Source of the DNA: Fibrobacterota bacterium
GTDB lineage: Bacteria; Fibrobacterota; Chitinivibrionia; Chitinivibrionales; Chitinispirillaceae
Reading direction: 5' to 3'
Length of the DNA: 59,592 nt
Assembly (NCBI GenBank): GCA_023459055.1
Contig: JAEWVR010000010.1
Span: 1 to 59,592, forward strand
Part shown: in pieces, positions 18,000-26,318 of the stretch
How positions within the stretch are numbered: position 1 is the stretch's first letter
How the letters are laid out: every line of letters starts with the position of its first letter
Notes under the pieces: generated by a model
The model's input: only the letters and a program-made list of their open reading frames with translations
The model's database searches: none
What the model was told of the DNA's origin: nothing
Position numbers and translations under genes: made by a program

Positions 18000-19781
18000 C
18001 TAATCAAACTTTTTATTTTGTTCGTATTCTTCACGAGATAGAAATGGAAACATATCATCAAATGGCATTGAAACCATTTTCCCGTTTTCAAGTTGTTTTG
18101 ATGCAACCCTTGGAATTAATAATTGGTTTTGCGGGGTCATAACTTCACATAGTAGATTTCCATTATAATTGATAACTTCATTAATAACTTTTTCAAAGTC
18201 ATGACTACTTGAAATACGATAATACGGAAGACCAAATGCATTGGCGATTTTTGACATATCCGGAATCGTAACACCTGTTGATGGACTTTCTCCAATCAGA
18301 TGACCTTTACAAAAATTATTCTGAGTGTGTCGTATTAGTAAATATCCATTATTACTTAACATAATGATTTTTACTCGAAGTTTATTCGATACGATAGTTT
18401 GAAGTTCCTGAAGATTCATTTGAATTGAACCATCACCTGTTATGCAATAAACATCCTGATCAGTAACAGCTGAAGCCACACCAATTGCAGCAGGCATATA
18501 TCCCATTGTCGATAGACCACCTGTAATTAAATGTCGTTGTCCTTTCTTTACTTTAAATGCTTGTGCATGTACATGAAAGCAGGAACCTGTATCAACTAAA
18601 AATGTTGCTGATTCTTTCATTTTTTCAGAAAACAGCCGCATAAAATGATACGAATTCATTCCATCTGTCTCATTGCCGTATTCTGGCAGATCCACCGGAT
18701 ATTTTTGCTTCCAATACCGTGTGCGTTCAAGCCACAGACTATTATCACATTTAATCGCGCCAGATTGTTTCAGCAGGATTTGCAAAAATTTCTTGGCATC
18801 ACACTTAATACCAAGATCTGGTATTACAGATGGTTTATCAATTTCTTCCTGATCGATATCAATAATAACCTTGTACGCCTTTTCAGCAAATTTATGGTAT
18901 TCATAACTTACAAGTCCAATACCAAGCCTACAGCCAATATTTAATAGCAAATCGCAATTCTGAACTGCAAAATTTGCAGTTCTATCGCCATAGGTTCCTG
19001 GGTGTCCTACAAAAAGTGGATTTTCAAACTCTACAAGATCAAGCCCTAACCGGGAAGTACAGATTGGTATATTTAGTTGTTTAGCAATAATAAGTAATTC
19101 TTCAATTGCATTCGAAATTCTAATTCCAGCTCCAGCGAGAATAAGTGGTCGCTTTGCTTCTCTCAATTTGGTAAGTACCAGCTTTACCATTTCTTCCAAC
19201 ATTGAATTATCAGTTGCTTCAGCTTCAGGAATAAAGCTTTCGTATAAATCAGGGTCAAAAATCATTCCTTGAACATCAACCGGACATTCTATCCACACTG
19301 GGCCCACTCTTCCAGAAAGTGCCTTATATATTGCCTTTTCGACAGAGTATCGTACAGTTTTTATATCATCAAGCATTACTGCAAATTTAGTTACATGTTC
19401 AAAGATTGGGAGAGTATTAAAACCCTGAAGTGCAAATTGCCGCGTTGCTGTGACCTTTGCAAGTGCTGCTTTGGATTGTCCCGCAACAATCACACATGGT
19501 GAATTATCGACATATGCACCAACAACTCCTGTAAGTGTGTTTAATGCACCTGGACCTGCAGTGACATATGCCGCACCCAGTTTACCCGTTTTATAACGCG
19601 CATATGATTCCGCCGCCATTACAGCACTTTGTTCATGATGACAACAAACGTATTTTTGTTTTTTATGGCAATACAATGCATCTGTTAAGTGCATAATCAT
19701 ACCACCCGTAACCATGAAAACTGTTTCAGCACCTGCATCATAAAGTTTCGAAGTTATAAAGTCTGCAACTCGCATTTCCAT
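18000..19781 (-). CDS. Thiamine-diphosphate enzyme, acetolactate synthase/YerE-like, candidate sugar acyltransferase
   Basis: This 593-residue enzyme has the three ThDP-family domains. Glu50 in CCHHEQSAVM is the cofactor-activating glutamate, the central domain has the LILAGAGIR and VIIDID segments, and the C-terminal domain has the ThDP motif GDGS (449-452) with NN at 477-478. Acetolactate synthases in amino-acid pathways look similar, but this gene sits directly after the CDP-4-keto-3,6-dideoxyhexose genes. That is the position of yerE, whose product adds an acyl carbanion to C4 of that sugar. The aldolase/dehydrogenase pair next door suggests its donor is 4-hydroxy-2-oxopentanoate rather than pyruvate. 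AGGA precedes the ATG at 19781. Confidence 0.83.
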   Translation of the reverse strand: MEMRVADFITSKLYDAGAETVFMVTGGMIMHLTDALYCHKKQKYVCCHHEQSAVMAAESYARYKTGKLGAAYVTAGPGALNTLTGVVGAYVDNSPCVIVAGQSKAALAKVTATRQFALQGFNTLPIFEHVTKFAVMLDDIKTVRYSVEKAIYKALSGRVGPVWIECPVDVQGMIFDPDLYESFIPEAEATDNSMLEEMVKLVLTKLREAKRPLILAGAGIRISNAIEELLIIAKQLNIPICTSRLGLDLVEFENPLFVGHPGTYGDRTANFAVQNCDLLLNIGCRLGIGLVSYEYHKFAEKAYKVIIDIDQEEIDKPSVIPDLGIKCDAKKFLQILLKQSGAIKCDNSLWLERTRYWKQKYPVDLPEYGNETDGMNSYHFMRLFSEKMKESATFLVDTGSCFHVHAQAFKVKKGQRHLITGGLSTMGYMPAAIGVASAVTDQDVYCITGDGSIQMNLQELQTIVSNKLRVKIIMLSNNGYLLIRHTQNNFCKGHLIGESPSTGVTIPDMSKIANAFGLPYYRISSSHDFEKVINEVINYNGNLLCEVMTPQNQLLIPRVASKQLENGKMVSMPFDDMFPFLSREEYEQNKKFD

Positions 19782-19795
19782 ATATAATTCCTGCT

Positions 19796-20863
19796 TTAAC
19801 TATTTTTCCATTTAATGATTTGTTCGACACATACATCTCTAAGATCTTTTCCAGCCAAGTACTTTTGTGACCATATAACAATAGACTCCAATGTTGCATG
19901 CAGATCCCAATGAGGACACCATTGTAATCTAGCTTTCGCTTTTGAACAATCAAGTTTTAAAAAGTTTGCTTCATGAGGTCCATTATTACCAGTCACCTGA
20001 TACTTTGCATCTTGTCCCCATAAATTACATAACTTTTGAACAAGAACCTCGACAGCCACACAATCTCTCTCTTCCGGCCCAAAATTCCACCCTTCAGCGT
20101 ATTTAACGCCTTTATCAAACAGAAATTCAGCAAGGAGCATATAGCCGCTAAGTGGTTCCAAAACATGTTGCCACGGGCGAATTGAATGAGGGTTTCTAAT
20201 TCTTATTGGTTCACCATTCGAGAGTGCTTTTATACTATCAGGAACAATTCTATCAACAGCCCAATCACCTCCGCCAATAACATTCCCAGCCCTTGCTGAT
20301 GCAAGGGCTACACCATGTTTTGAGTAATCATCAGGATTAAAAAACGAACTGCGATAAGCTAATGTCACCAATTCTGAGCATGCTTTACTATTTGAATAAG
20401 GATCATATCCACCGAATGGTTCATTTTCTCTGTATCCCCATTCCCATTCTTTGTTTTCATATACTTTGTCAGTTGTTACATTAACGACAGCCTTAATACT
20501 TTTCACCTGCCGAATCGCTTCGAGCAGATTAACAGTACCTAAAACATTAATTTCGTAGGTTTCTACTGGATTTATATATGATTCTCGAACAAGCGGTTGA
20601 GCTGCAAGATGTAAAACAATATCTGGTTCAGCTTTTTTTATAGAATTAAGAAGTAATTCCCTATTTCGAATATCACCTTCAATTGAAGTTACCATCTGGT
20701 CTATTTTAGCCAGGGTAAACAGATTAGGTGTTGATGTTGGAGGCAATGCAAAACCTACTACTTTTGCACCGAGTTGATTAAGCCATATTGATAGCCATGA
20801 ACCTTTAAAACCAGTATGACCTGTAATAAAAACTCTTTTATCCTTCCAAAATGAATAATTCAT
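19796..20863 (-). CDS. ddhB: CDP-glucose 4,6-dehydratase
   Basis: This 355-residue SDR converts CDP-glucose to CDP-4-keto-6-deoxyglucose. It has the NAD motif VFITGHTGFKGSWLS, the family block HLAAQPLVRESYINP, the TTDKVYEN segment with the catalytic Thr/Asp, and YSNSK (YxxxK). I place the start at 20863, where ATG shares the bases TGATG with the stop of the cytidylyltransferase gene; that gives the standard RfbG length. The frame is open 13 codons further upstream over the neighbour. It makes the 4-keto intermediate that the RfbH-like enzyme then deoxygenates at C3. Confidence 0.93.
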   Translation of the reverse strand: MNYSFWKDKRVFITGHTGFKGSWLSIWLNQLGAKVVGFALPPTSTPNLFTLAKIDQMVTSIEGDIRNRELLLNSIKKAEPDIVLHLAAQPLVRESYINPVETYEINVLGTVNLLEAIRQVKSIKAVVNVTTDKVYENKEWEWGYRENEPFGGYDPYSNSKACSELVTLAYRSSFFNPDDYSKHGVALASARAGNVIGGGDWAVDRIVPDSIKALSNGEPIRIRNPHSIRPWQHVLEPLSGYMLLAEFLFDKGVKYAEGWNFGPEERDCVAVEVLVQKLCNLWGQDAKYQVTGNNGPHEANFLKLDCSKAKARLQWCPHWDLHATLESIVIWSQKYLAGKDLRDVCVEQIIKWKNS

Positions 20864-21639
20864 CACAACCAAACTTTCCATGGAGCTTTTTTCGATTGCC
20901 ATAATTCCTCAAGTTTATTTTTATCCCTAAGTGCATCCATTGGCTGCCAGAAACCATTGTGCTTATAACCCATCATCTGGTTGTCTGCAGCAAGTCGTTC
21001 AAGTGGTTCCTTTTCAAAAACTACTGAATCATTATTGGGTATATAATCGAAAACCTGAGGCTGAAGAACCATAAATCCACCATTCACCCAGCCACCCTCA
21101 GAAACGGGTTTTTCCTGAAAACCTTTAATAGAAGAATTAGCATCAATATCTAAAACGCCAAATCTGCCACCTGGTTGTATTGATGTAATGGTCGCCAGTT
21201 TACCATGACTTTTGTGAAATTTTACCAGCTCAGCAATATTTACATCAGAAACTCCATCACCATAGGTGACCATAAAAGGCTCATTACCAATATATTGAGC
21301 AATTCGCTTAATCCTTCCACCCGTCATCGTGTGAAGCCCGGTATCTATTAAAGAAACTCTCCAGGGCTCAGCAGTATGATTTTCAACGATATGCTGATTC
21401 ATTCGAAAATCGAAGGTCACATCGGATTCATGCAGGAAATAATGATGAAAATACTCTTTTATATAAATTCCTTTATATCCAAGACATACAATAAATTCGT
21501 TATAACCATAATGGGAATAAATTTTCATAATGTGCCAAAGTATCGGCTTTTCACCAATTTCAATCATCGGTTTTGGCTTCAAATATGACTCTTCACTAAT
21601 GCGAGTACCAAATCCTCCTGCAAGGATTACGACTTTCAT
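20863..21639 (-). CDS. ddhA: Glucose-1-phosphate cytidylyltransferase
   Basis: This 258-residue nucleotidyltransferase makes CDP-glucose from CTP and glucose-1-phosphate. The signature is ILAGGFGTRISEESYLKPKP at the N-terminus, with MVTYGDGVSDV as the metal-binding strand and the C-terminal GFWQPMDALRDK typical of RfbF. Length is normal. It starts the CDP-sugar branch and is translationally coupled to ddhB by a 1-base overlap and to ddhC by 3 bases of spacing. Confidence 0.95.
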   Translation of the reverse strand: MKVVILAGGFGTRISEESYLKPKPMIEIGEKPILWHIMKIYSHYGYNEFIVCLGYKGIYIKEYFHHYFLHESDVTFDFRMNQHIVENHTAEPWRVSLIDTGLHTMTGGRIKRIAQYIGNEPFMVTYGDGVSDVNIAELVKFHKSHGKLATITSIQPGGRFGVLDIDANSSIKGFQEKPVSEGGWVNGGFMVLQPQVFDYIPNNDSVVFEKEPLERLAADNQMMGYKHNGFWQPMDALRDKNKLEELWQSKKAPWKVWL

Positions 21640-21642
21640 AGT

Positions 21643-22965
21643 TTACCCCTGTTTTGTGGCAAGAAATTTTTCCAGTACATCACCGGTATATTTAATCTGT
21701 TCTTCTGTAAGTCCGGGGAATGTTCCAAGAAAAAAGGTATTATTCATAACTAAATCTGTATTTACTAATTTTGATGCAACGCGTTTTTGAATATCCTGAT
21801 ACGCCGGTTGCTTCAGCATGTTACCGGCAAAAAGGTTTCTGGTTTCAATCCTATTAATATCAAGAAAATTGGTAAGTTCGGTTCTGCTAAATCCTGCGTT
21901 TTCTTTTACCATAACTGGATACGCAAACCAAGCAGGATCTCCTTTTTCTGTAGCAAATGGAAGAATAAATTTATCTTCCCATTTTCTAAAACACTCATTC
22001 CACAATTTGAAGTTGTTTCTTCGTTTTGAACAGAATTCAGGAAGCTTCTTAAGTTGTTCGACACCGATAGCAGCTTGCATATCTGTTACTTTTAAATTAT
22101 AACCGATATGAGAATAAACATATTTATGATCATATCCAACTGGCAGAGCCCCATATTTACCGGTAAACCGCTTACCGCAGGTATTGTTTTCTCCTCCGTT
22201 ACAATAACAGTCCCGTCCCCAATCTCTAAACGATTTTACCGCTCTGGCAATAAGTTCATCGTTTGTCGCGACCGCCCCCCCTTCACCCATTGTTATGTGG
22301 TGAGCCGGGTAAAATGAAAAACTTGCCACATGTCCAAATGTGCCAAGTTTTTTCCCATCGTAGGTCGAACCAAGTGCATCACAACAGTCTTCAATTAACC
22401 ATAAATCTTTCTCTTTTACAAGTTTCGCAATTTCATCGAGGTTGTATGGATTTCCAAGAGTATGAGCAAGAAAAATTGCCCGTGTTTTAGGTCCTATTGC
22501 TTTTTGCAGCTGTTCTACATTTACATTATATGTACCAAGATCGACATCGACAAAAACCGGTATCATACCATTTTGTATAATCGGATTAACCGTTGTAGGA
22601 AAACCTGCAGCAACAGAAATAACTTCATCACCAGGTTTTAAGCGTTTTTCCCCCAGCAAATGGGATGTAAGTGCTGTAAATGCGCATAAATTCGCAGATG
22701 ATCCGGAATTGACAAGCATTGCATATTCAAGATCCAGCATTGATGCAAACTCAGATTCAAATTCTTCAGAAAACCGACCTGACGTAAGCCAAAAATCAAG
22801 ACAAGAATCAACAAGAGAAACCATTTCCTTATCATCAAATACTCTACCGGCATACCTGACAGGTGTTTCACCAGGTATAAAAGGCTTTTTTGAAAACTTT
22901 ACAGCCTGATATTCTTTTACAAGTGACAATATTTCATTTCTAAGCTGTGTTGAATCTTTGTTCAT
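21643..22965 (-). CDS. ddhC: CDP-4-keto-6-deoxyglucose 3-dehydrase (E1, RfbH family)
   Basis: This 440-residue PMP- and [2Fe-2S]-dependent enzyme removes the C3 hydroxyl of CDP-4-keto-6-deoxyglucose. Two hallmarks are visible: the PLP-lysine position is replaced by histidine in FYPAHHITMGEGG, and the cysteines follow the E1 pattern C-x57-C-x1-C-x7-C exactly, from EDCC to RDCYC to NNTC. I place the start at 22965, with AAAGGGAT upstream; the frame stays open 18 codons more, but that part is an intergenic repeat. It produces the 3,6-dideoxy-4-hexulose on which the YerE-like enzyme could act, together with the reductase encoded at 23719-24462. Confidence 0.94.
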   Translation of the reverse strand: MNKDSTQLRNEILSLVKEYQAVKFSKKPFIPGETPVRYAGRVFDDKEMVSLVDSCLDFWLTSGRFSEEFESEFASMLDLEYAMLVNSGSSANLCAFTALTSHLLGEKRLKPGDEVISVAAGFPTTVNPIIQNGMIPVFVDVDLGTYNVNVEQLQKAIGPKTRAIFLAHTLGNPYNLDEIAKLVKEKDLWLIEDCCDALGSTYDGKKLGTFGHVASFSFYPAHHITMGEGGAVATNDELIARAVKSFRDWGRDCYCNGGENNTCGKRFTGKYGALPVGYDHKYVYSHIGYNLKVTDMQAAIGVEQLKKLPEFCSKRRNNFKLWNECFRKWEDKFILPFATEKGDPAWFAYPVMVKENAGFSRTELTNFLDINRIETRNLFAGNMLKQPAYQDIQKRVASKLVNTDLVMNNTFFLGTFPGLTEEQIKYTGDVLEKFLATKQG

Positions 22966-22975
22966 GTGATCCCTT

Positions 22976-23148
22976 TCTATTTTTTGGCTATTAGCTGTTC
23001 GGTATTCGGTATTAGCCAAGAGCTAACGGCCAAAAGCCAACTGCCATTAGATCCTTGCTATTTGCTTTTCGTTATTAGCCAACAGCCAACTGCCAATAGC
23101 TAAAAGCATTCCTACCCCAACACCCAACAGCTAATAGCGAACAGCCAA
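22976..23148. repeat. AGCTAATAGC-type degenerate repeat, family C, block 1
   Basis: The block is built of short units such as TTAGCTGTTCGGTATTCG and, in inverse sense, GCCAACTGCCAATAGCTAAA, giving a loose set of inverted and direct repeats. It touches the stop codon of the four-helix-bundle gene on one side and the ddhC start on the other. A matching block lies on the far side of the same gene. Confidence 0.8.
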
Positions 23149-23499
23149 TTATTTTACTTTATTAATCAAAGAATTAATCTGTGCCTGCAACTTATGCAGA
23201 TCTTCTATTAATTCATATATTCCGTTTTCTCTAATCATTTCTAATTCGTTAATTATTAATAATTGTGTTTCTAACTCAAATGCCGATCCAAGTGCGATTT
23301 CAAGGAAATGTTTGAAATCTTTCTGGCTATTTCTGCTGCACCCTTCAGCAATATTTGAAGGTATTGAAACTGCAGCACGACATATTTGACTTGAAAGACC
23401 ATATTTTTCATTCTGTGGCATCTGCTTGTTTAACGAATATACTTTTTTAACTATCTGTATAGCATCTTTCCAAATTATTAGTTCACGAAAATTTCGCAT
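23149..23499 (-). CDS. Four-helix bundle protein (23S rRNA intervening-sequence protein family)
   Basis: The 116-residue protein follows the S23/IVP pattern: FRELIIWKDAIQIVKKVYSL, then YGLSSQICRAAVSIPSNIAEG and a C-terminal helix FLEIALGSAFELETQL. The function of the family is not established. The gene is flanked on both sides by family C repeats and interrupts the run of CDP-dideoxysugar genes between ddhC and its reductase, so I read it as an inserted unit. It shares the family signature with the genes at 25614 and 29337 but is not a close copy of either. Confidence 0.9.
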   Translation of the reverse strand: MRNFRELIIWKDAIQIVKKVYSLNKQMPQNEKYGLSSQICRAAVSIPSNIAEGCSRNSQKDFKHFLEIALGSAFELETQLLIINELEMIRENGIYELIEDLHKLQAQINSLINKVK

Positions 23500-23715
23500 T
23501 GATACTCGCTGTTAGCTGTTAGTGATTCGCTGTTTGCTGTTCGGTATTCGCTTTTAGCTAACAGCCAACTGCTAATAGCCAAAAACCATCTCTTCTCATT
23601 CCTACCCAGCGGCCAACCTTATTTGCTATTCGGTTTTGGCTATTTGCTATTCGCCGTTCGTTTTTCGCTCTTCGTATTTAGCTAAAAGCCAACAGCCAAT
23701 AGCCAACAGCCATCA
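23500..23715. repeat. AGCTAATAGC-type degenerate repeat, family C, block 2
   Basis: About 215 bp of alternating units such as CTGTTAGCTGTTAGTG and AACAGCCAACTGCTAATAGCC. It begins just upstream of the start codon of the four-helix-bundle gene and ends four bases before the stop of the reductase gene. Together with block 1 it frames one gene. Confidence 0.8.
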
Positions 23716-23718
23716 TCA

Positions 23719-24462
23719 TCACTCCCAAGCGTCAACTTTTACACAACTTGAATCAATGCCTTTTTCAATCAGACCTGCATTAAAATAATTGATCATTTTT
23801 GGCGGACCTGAAAGAAAGTATATAGGTTTTGTATATTCTTTTGAAATATTAAATAAATAATCTAAAGGTATGGTACCTTCAAATTGTGCTGCTCCATTTA
23901 CAAGCTTTGGAACTCCTGCCTGCTCAACAAATAAATCCATTGTGAACTTAGATGAATCCCGAATGGTTTTTTCATAAATATCTTTAAACATTAAATGTTC
24001 CGGTTTTCTTATACCGTAAATTAACTTGACATTCTGTTCCGGAAAATCTGCTATTTCTTTTTTAACAAAGGGGATATATGGTGACACACCGGTCCCACCA
24101 GCAACAAGTATTACATCCCGTTTTTCTGTAAGCACAGACTGAACTGTAAAATCTCCATATGGTAACTTAAGCCAAACCTCTTTACCTGGTGCAAGATGGT
24201 CCTGCATTTTTGAAGTATAGCATCCCTTGACGCTATATATAACAGTTATATCATCATCCGAATGGTGTGATGCAATCGAGAACACTCTTGATTCAGGCCA
24301 CCACCCGCCCTGTGGATCGTAAGGATCAATTGTCAAATGAAGAAACTGTCCCGCTTTGAAACGTGGTAACCGTTTTGATGGTATAAGGTTAACTTTGTAA
24401 ACACCATCACCAAACTTTTCGATATTCTTTACTGTTGATGAAATTTTTATTGGATTTGCCAT
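23719..24462 (-). CDS. FAD/NAD(P)H oxidoreductase, CDP-6-deoxy-glucoseen reductase (E3)-like without ferredoxin domain
   Basis: The 247-residue protein is a ferredoxin-NADP reductase fold: FKAGQFLHL, the flavin motif ESRVFSIAS (RxxS), the NAD site LVAGGTGVSPYIPF and the C-terminal FLSGPPKMINYF. These match the C-terminal part of E3 (AscD/DdhD), the reductase that passes electrons to the RfbH-type dehydrase. Known E3 is about 330 residues with an N-terminal plant-type [2Fe-2S] domain, which is missing here. Its position next to the ddh genes supports the E3 role, but electron transfer would then need another iron-sulfur carrier or go directly to the cluster of the dehydrase. Confidence 0.75.
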   Translation of the reverse strand: MANPIKISSTVKNIEKFGDGVYKVNLIPSKRLPRFKAGQFLHLTIDPYDPQGGWWPESRVFSIASHHSDDDITVIYSVKGCYTSKMQDHLAPGKEVWLKLPYGDFTVQSVLTEKRDVILVAGGTGVSPYIPFVKKEIADFPEQNVKLIYGIRKPEHLMFKDIYEKTIRDSSKFTMDLFVEQAGVPKLVNGAAQFEGTIPLDYLFNISKEYTKPIYFLSGPPKMINYFNAGLIEKGIDSSCVKVDAWE

Positions 24463-24469
24463 ATATACA

Positions 24470-25501
24470 TTAAAACCCCAAAATTGACTTTTTAATTTTT
24501 TTAATCAACAAGATATCCTCTTCAGTCTTCTGCCCACTTGACAACGCATGAAGCACAATCACAACCAGAATGACCACAAAACTTAACCCAACCCCAAAAA
24601 CCATTGGAAACAACTTCTTCTGCTTAAACTGAAATGTCCGTATTGCAGGATCAACCACCCTAAAGGCTTCTTTACTAACCACCATTTGCTTCTCGAGCTC
24701 ATTTGCAATCAGTGTTTGCAGTTTCTCACGAAGCAATGGATCTGCAACAGTCATAAGTTGTTTTTCAAGATATGAAACATTCTCTTGTGCTTCAGATAGA
24801 ACATTTTCTTTAATGTAAACATTCAAATACTCAAGGTATTTCGCAAGGAGTGTATCACTAAAAGTGGAATCTTTACTCTCGATTTTAATAGTCATTGTAT
24901 TGTTTTTATTGATCTCTTTTTTAAGTAAACCACTATTGAGCCCAGCTCCGACAAGCAACAGATTAGGCTTTACAAAACTGTCATTCCAGTCATTCTTTGT
25001 TGTATCAAACCATTTTGCATAAACTTTAGGGCTTTGTACTTTTGTAATCATTGGTAAGAGATCATACTTTTCAATCATTTCAGCATTAAATTTCCGGCTC
25101 CCCAAAATCAAATCAATCTTATCCAGTCCCGGATTTGCACTAATATTCAATTGACTTGCGACAAGTCCACTAAAAGCACCAAAACTTGATAAGTTGGGTG
25201 TTTTACTATTTTCGTTTTCTTTTGCAGCAATAACCGCTTCAGCAACATACCTCGGACCCATTTTCAATGCCAGTCCATACCCAAGCACAAGTCCAAATAT
25301 TGCAGCACCAATTATCCACCATTTGTTTTTTACGAGCACATAGATGTATTCGAGGAGGTTGATTTCGTCGGGATCCGTAGAGGAAAGGTTGAGGGAGGAA
25401 GGTTGAGGTTGAGGAGGAGAAGAAAGGGAAGACGAAGACAAAGAGGACTGTTCGCCAGTTGTACTTTTTGAGAGAAGCTCTTTATTAAGTTGTTCGTTCA
25501 T
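24470..25501 (-). CDS. Chain-length determinant protein (Wzz/PCP family)
   Basis: The 343-residue inner-membrane protein has one transmembrane helix near residues 57-80 (NKWWIIGAAIFGLVLGYGLA), a periplasmic domain, and a second helix near the C-terminus (FPMVFGVGLSFVVILVVI), the standard Wzz topology. DEINLLEYIYVLVKNKWW marks the start of the conserved domain. The first 45 residues are rich in Ser, Pro and Gln (SSLSSSSLSSPPQPQPSS) and lie over DNA that resembles the family D repeat. It would set O-antigen length with the Wzy-like protein. It is the first gene of the main locus. Confidence 0.87.
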   Translation of the reverse strand: MNEQLNKELLSKSTTGEQSSLSSSSLSSPPQPQPSSLNLSSTDPDEINLLEYIYVLVKNKWWIIGAAIFGLVLGYGLALKMGPRYVAEAVIAAKENENSKTPNLSSFGAFSGLVASQLNISANPGLDKIDLILGSRKFNAEMIEKYDLLPMITKVQSPKVYAKWFDTTKNDWNDSFVKPNLLLVGAGLNSGLLKKEINKNNTMTIKIESKDSTFSDTLLAKYLEYLNVYIKENVLSEAQENVSYLEKQLMTVADPLLREKLQTLIANELEKQMVVSKEAFRVVDPAIRTFQFKQKKLFPMVFGVGLSFVVILVVIVLHALSSGQKTEEDILLIKKIKKSILGF

Positions 25502-25504
25502 AAT

Positions 25505-25613
25505 TAATGGAGGCCAAGGATAAGGCTGAGGTTGAGGTTAGGAAAAAAGCTCTTTTCTTGGTTCTTCCTAAACCTTAACCTTAGCCTTAATCTTAATCTT
25601 AGCCTTTGCCTTC
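25505..25613. repeat. AACCTTAACCTTAGCC-type inverted repeat, family D, block 1
   Basis: One arm reads GGATAAGGCTGAGGTTGAGG, the other CTAAACCTTAACCTTAGCC and CTTAATCTTAGCC, separated by a short spacer, so the transcript could fold. Blocks of the same type occur at 25985-26108 and 27421-27540, with traces at 26773 and 37790. A related purine-rich stretch lies inside the wzz-like gene at about 25373-25440. Confidence 0.75.
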
Positions 25614-25979
25614 CTAATTTTTTCTTTCTTTAACTGCTTTAATCAACCTATTAAGTTCAAAAATAATTTCATTACACTTAGCAATATGTGTATTTGTTAC
25701 TTCATCAGTAAAGTACTTTATTTTATTACCATATATATGCTGGTTTTTCAACTCGTACGTCGAACCTCTGGCAATAATATAAAACATACTCTTGTCTTTG
25801 CAATGCTCTCTTCCAAATCCTTCGGCAATATTATCGGTTATCGAAACCGCAGCTCTTCGCATTTGTGATATAAGACCATAATCCTCACTTTTCGGAAGAA
25901 CTGATGTTATACCATGAACACTTACTGCCAAATCCATAGCCTTCTGCCAGACAGGCATATCTTCAAAAGAATCCATCAT
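25614..25979 (-). CDS. Four-helix bundle protein (23S rRNA intervening-sequence protein family)
   Basis: The 121-residue protein has the family pattern: MPVWQKAMDLAVSVHGIT, YGLISQMRRAAVSITDNIAEG and a later helix FYIIARGSTYELKNQHIYG. It is more distant from the other two copies, with TDNIAEGFGRE in place of SNIAEG. Family D repeats flank both sides of the gene. No 23S rRNA gene is near, so this is a free-standing member of unknown role. Confidence 0.88.
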   Translation of the reverse strand: MMDSFEDMPVWQKAMDLAVSVHGITSVLPKSEDYGLISQMRRAAVSITDNIAEGFGREHCKDKSMFYIIARGSTYELKNQHIYGNKIKYFTDEVTNTHIAKCNEIIFELNRLIKAVKERKN

Positions 25980-25984
25980 TTTAT

Positions 25985-26108
25985 GAAGAGAGAAATAGGT
26001 TAAGGTTAAGGCATAGTAAGCCTTCGGCTTTGTAAATTAAAGTCTTTATACTGTTAATTATTTCAGACATATTTCCATTTTCCTTAACCTTAACCTTAGC
26101 CTCTCTTT
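25985..26108. repeat. AACCTTAACCTTAGCC-type inverted repeat, family D, block 2
   Basis: One arm contains GGTTAAGGTTAAGGC and the other CCTTAACCTTAACCTTAGCC, with about 75 bp between them. It lies between the four-helix-bundle gene and the BrnA-like gene and mirrors block 1 on the other side of that gene. Confidence 0.75.
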
Positions 26109-26117
26109 ATCTTCCTC

Positions 26118-26318
26118 TTATCCCAATGCCTTAGCTAACTCTTTGTCACTTCGTAAAATATCATTAACAACATCAGTCAAATCAGTTTTCTTTTTACTTG
26201 CAATTTTTTCAACAAACTGTAAATTATCAACATCCAAATAAATAGGAATATTTAATTTCAAATTCTTTTTATAAAACTTACCCTTAGTCGCACCGGAAAA
26301 ATCGTACTCTTTTTTCAT
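26118..26318 (-). CDS. BrnA-like antitoxin of a BrnT/BrnA toxin-antitoxin pair
   Basis: The 66-residue protein has the form of a small ribbon-helix-helix antitoxin: a basic N-terminus (MKKEYDFSGATKGKFYKK), a strand-like segment LNIPIYLDVDNLQFVEKIA and a helical end TDLTDVVNDILRSDKEL. Its ATG overlaps the stop of the toxin gene by four bases, toxin first, as in BrnTA operons. It would neutralise the toxin and repress the promoter upstream of brnT. Confidence 0.8.
   Translation of the reverse strand: MKKEYDFSGATKGKFYKKNLKLNIPIYLDVDNLQFVEKIASKKKTDLTDVVNDILRSDKELAKALG

Noticed and set aside
22966..23019. N-terminal extension of DdhC (MANTEYRTANSQ...)
   Set aside because: It is translated intergenic repeat; the start at 22965 has a proper AAAGGG site and gives the family length.
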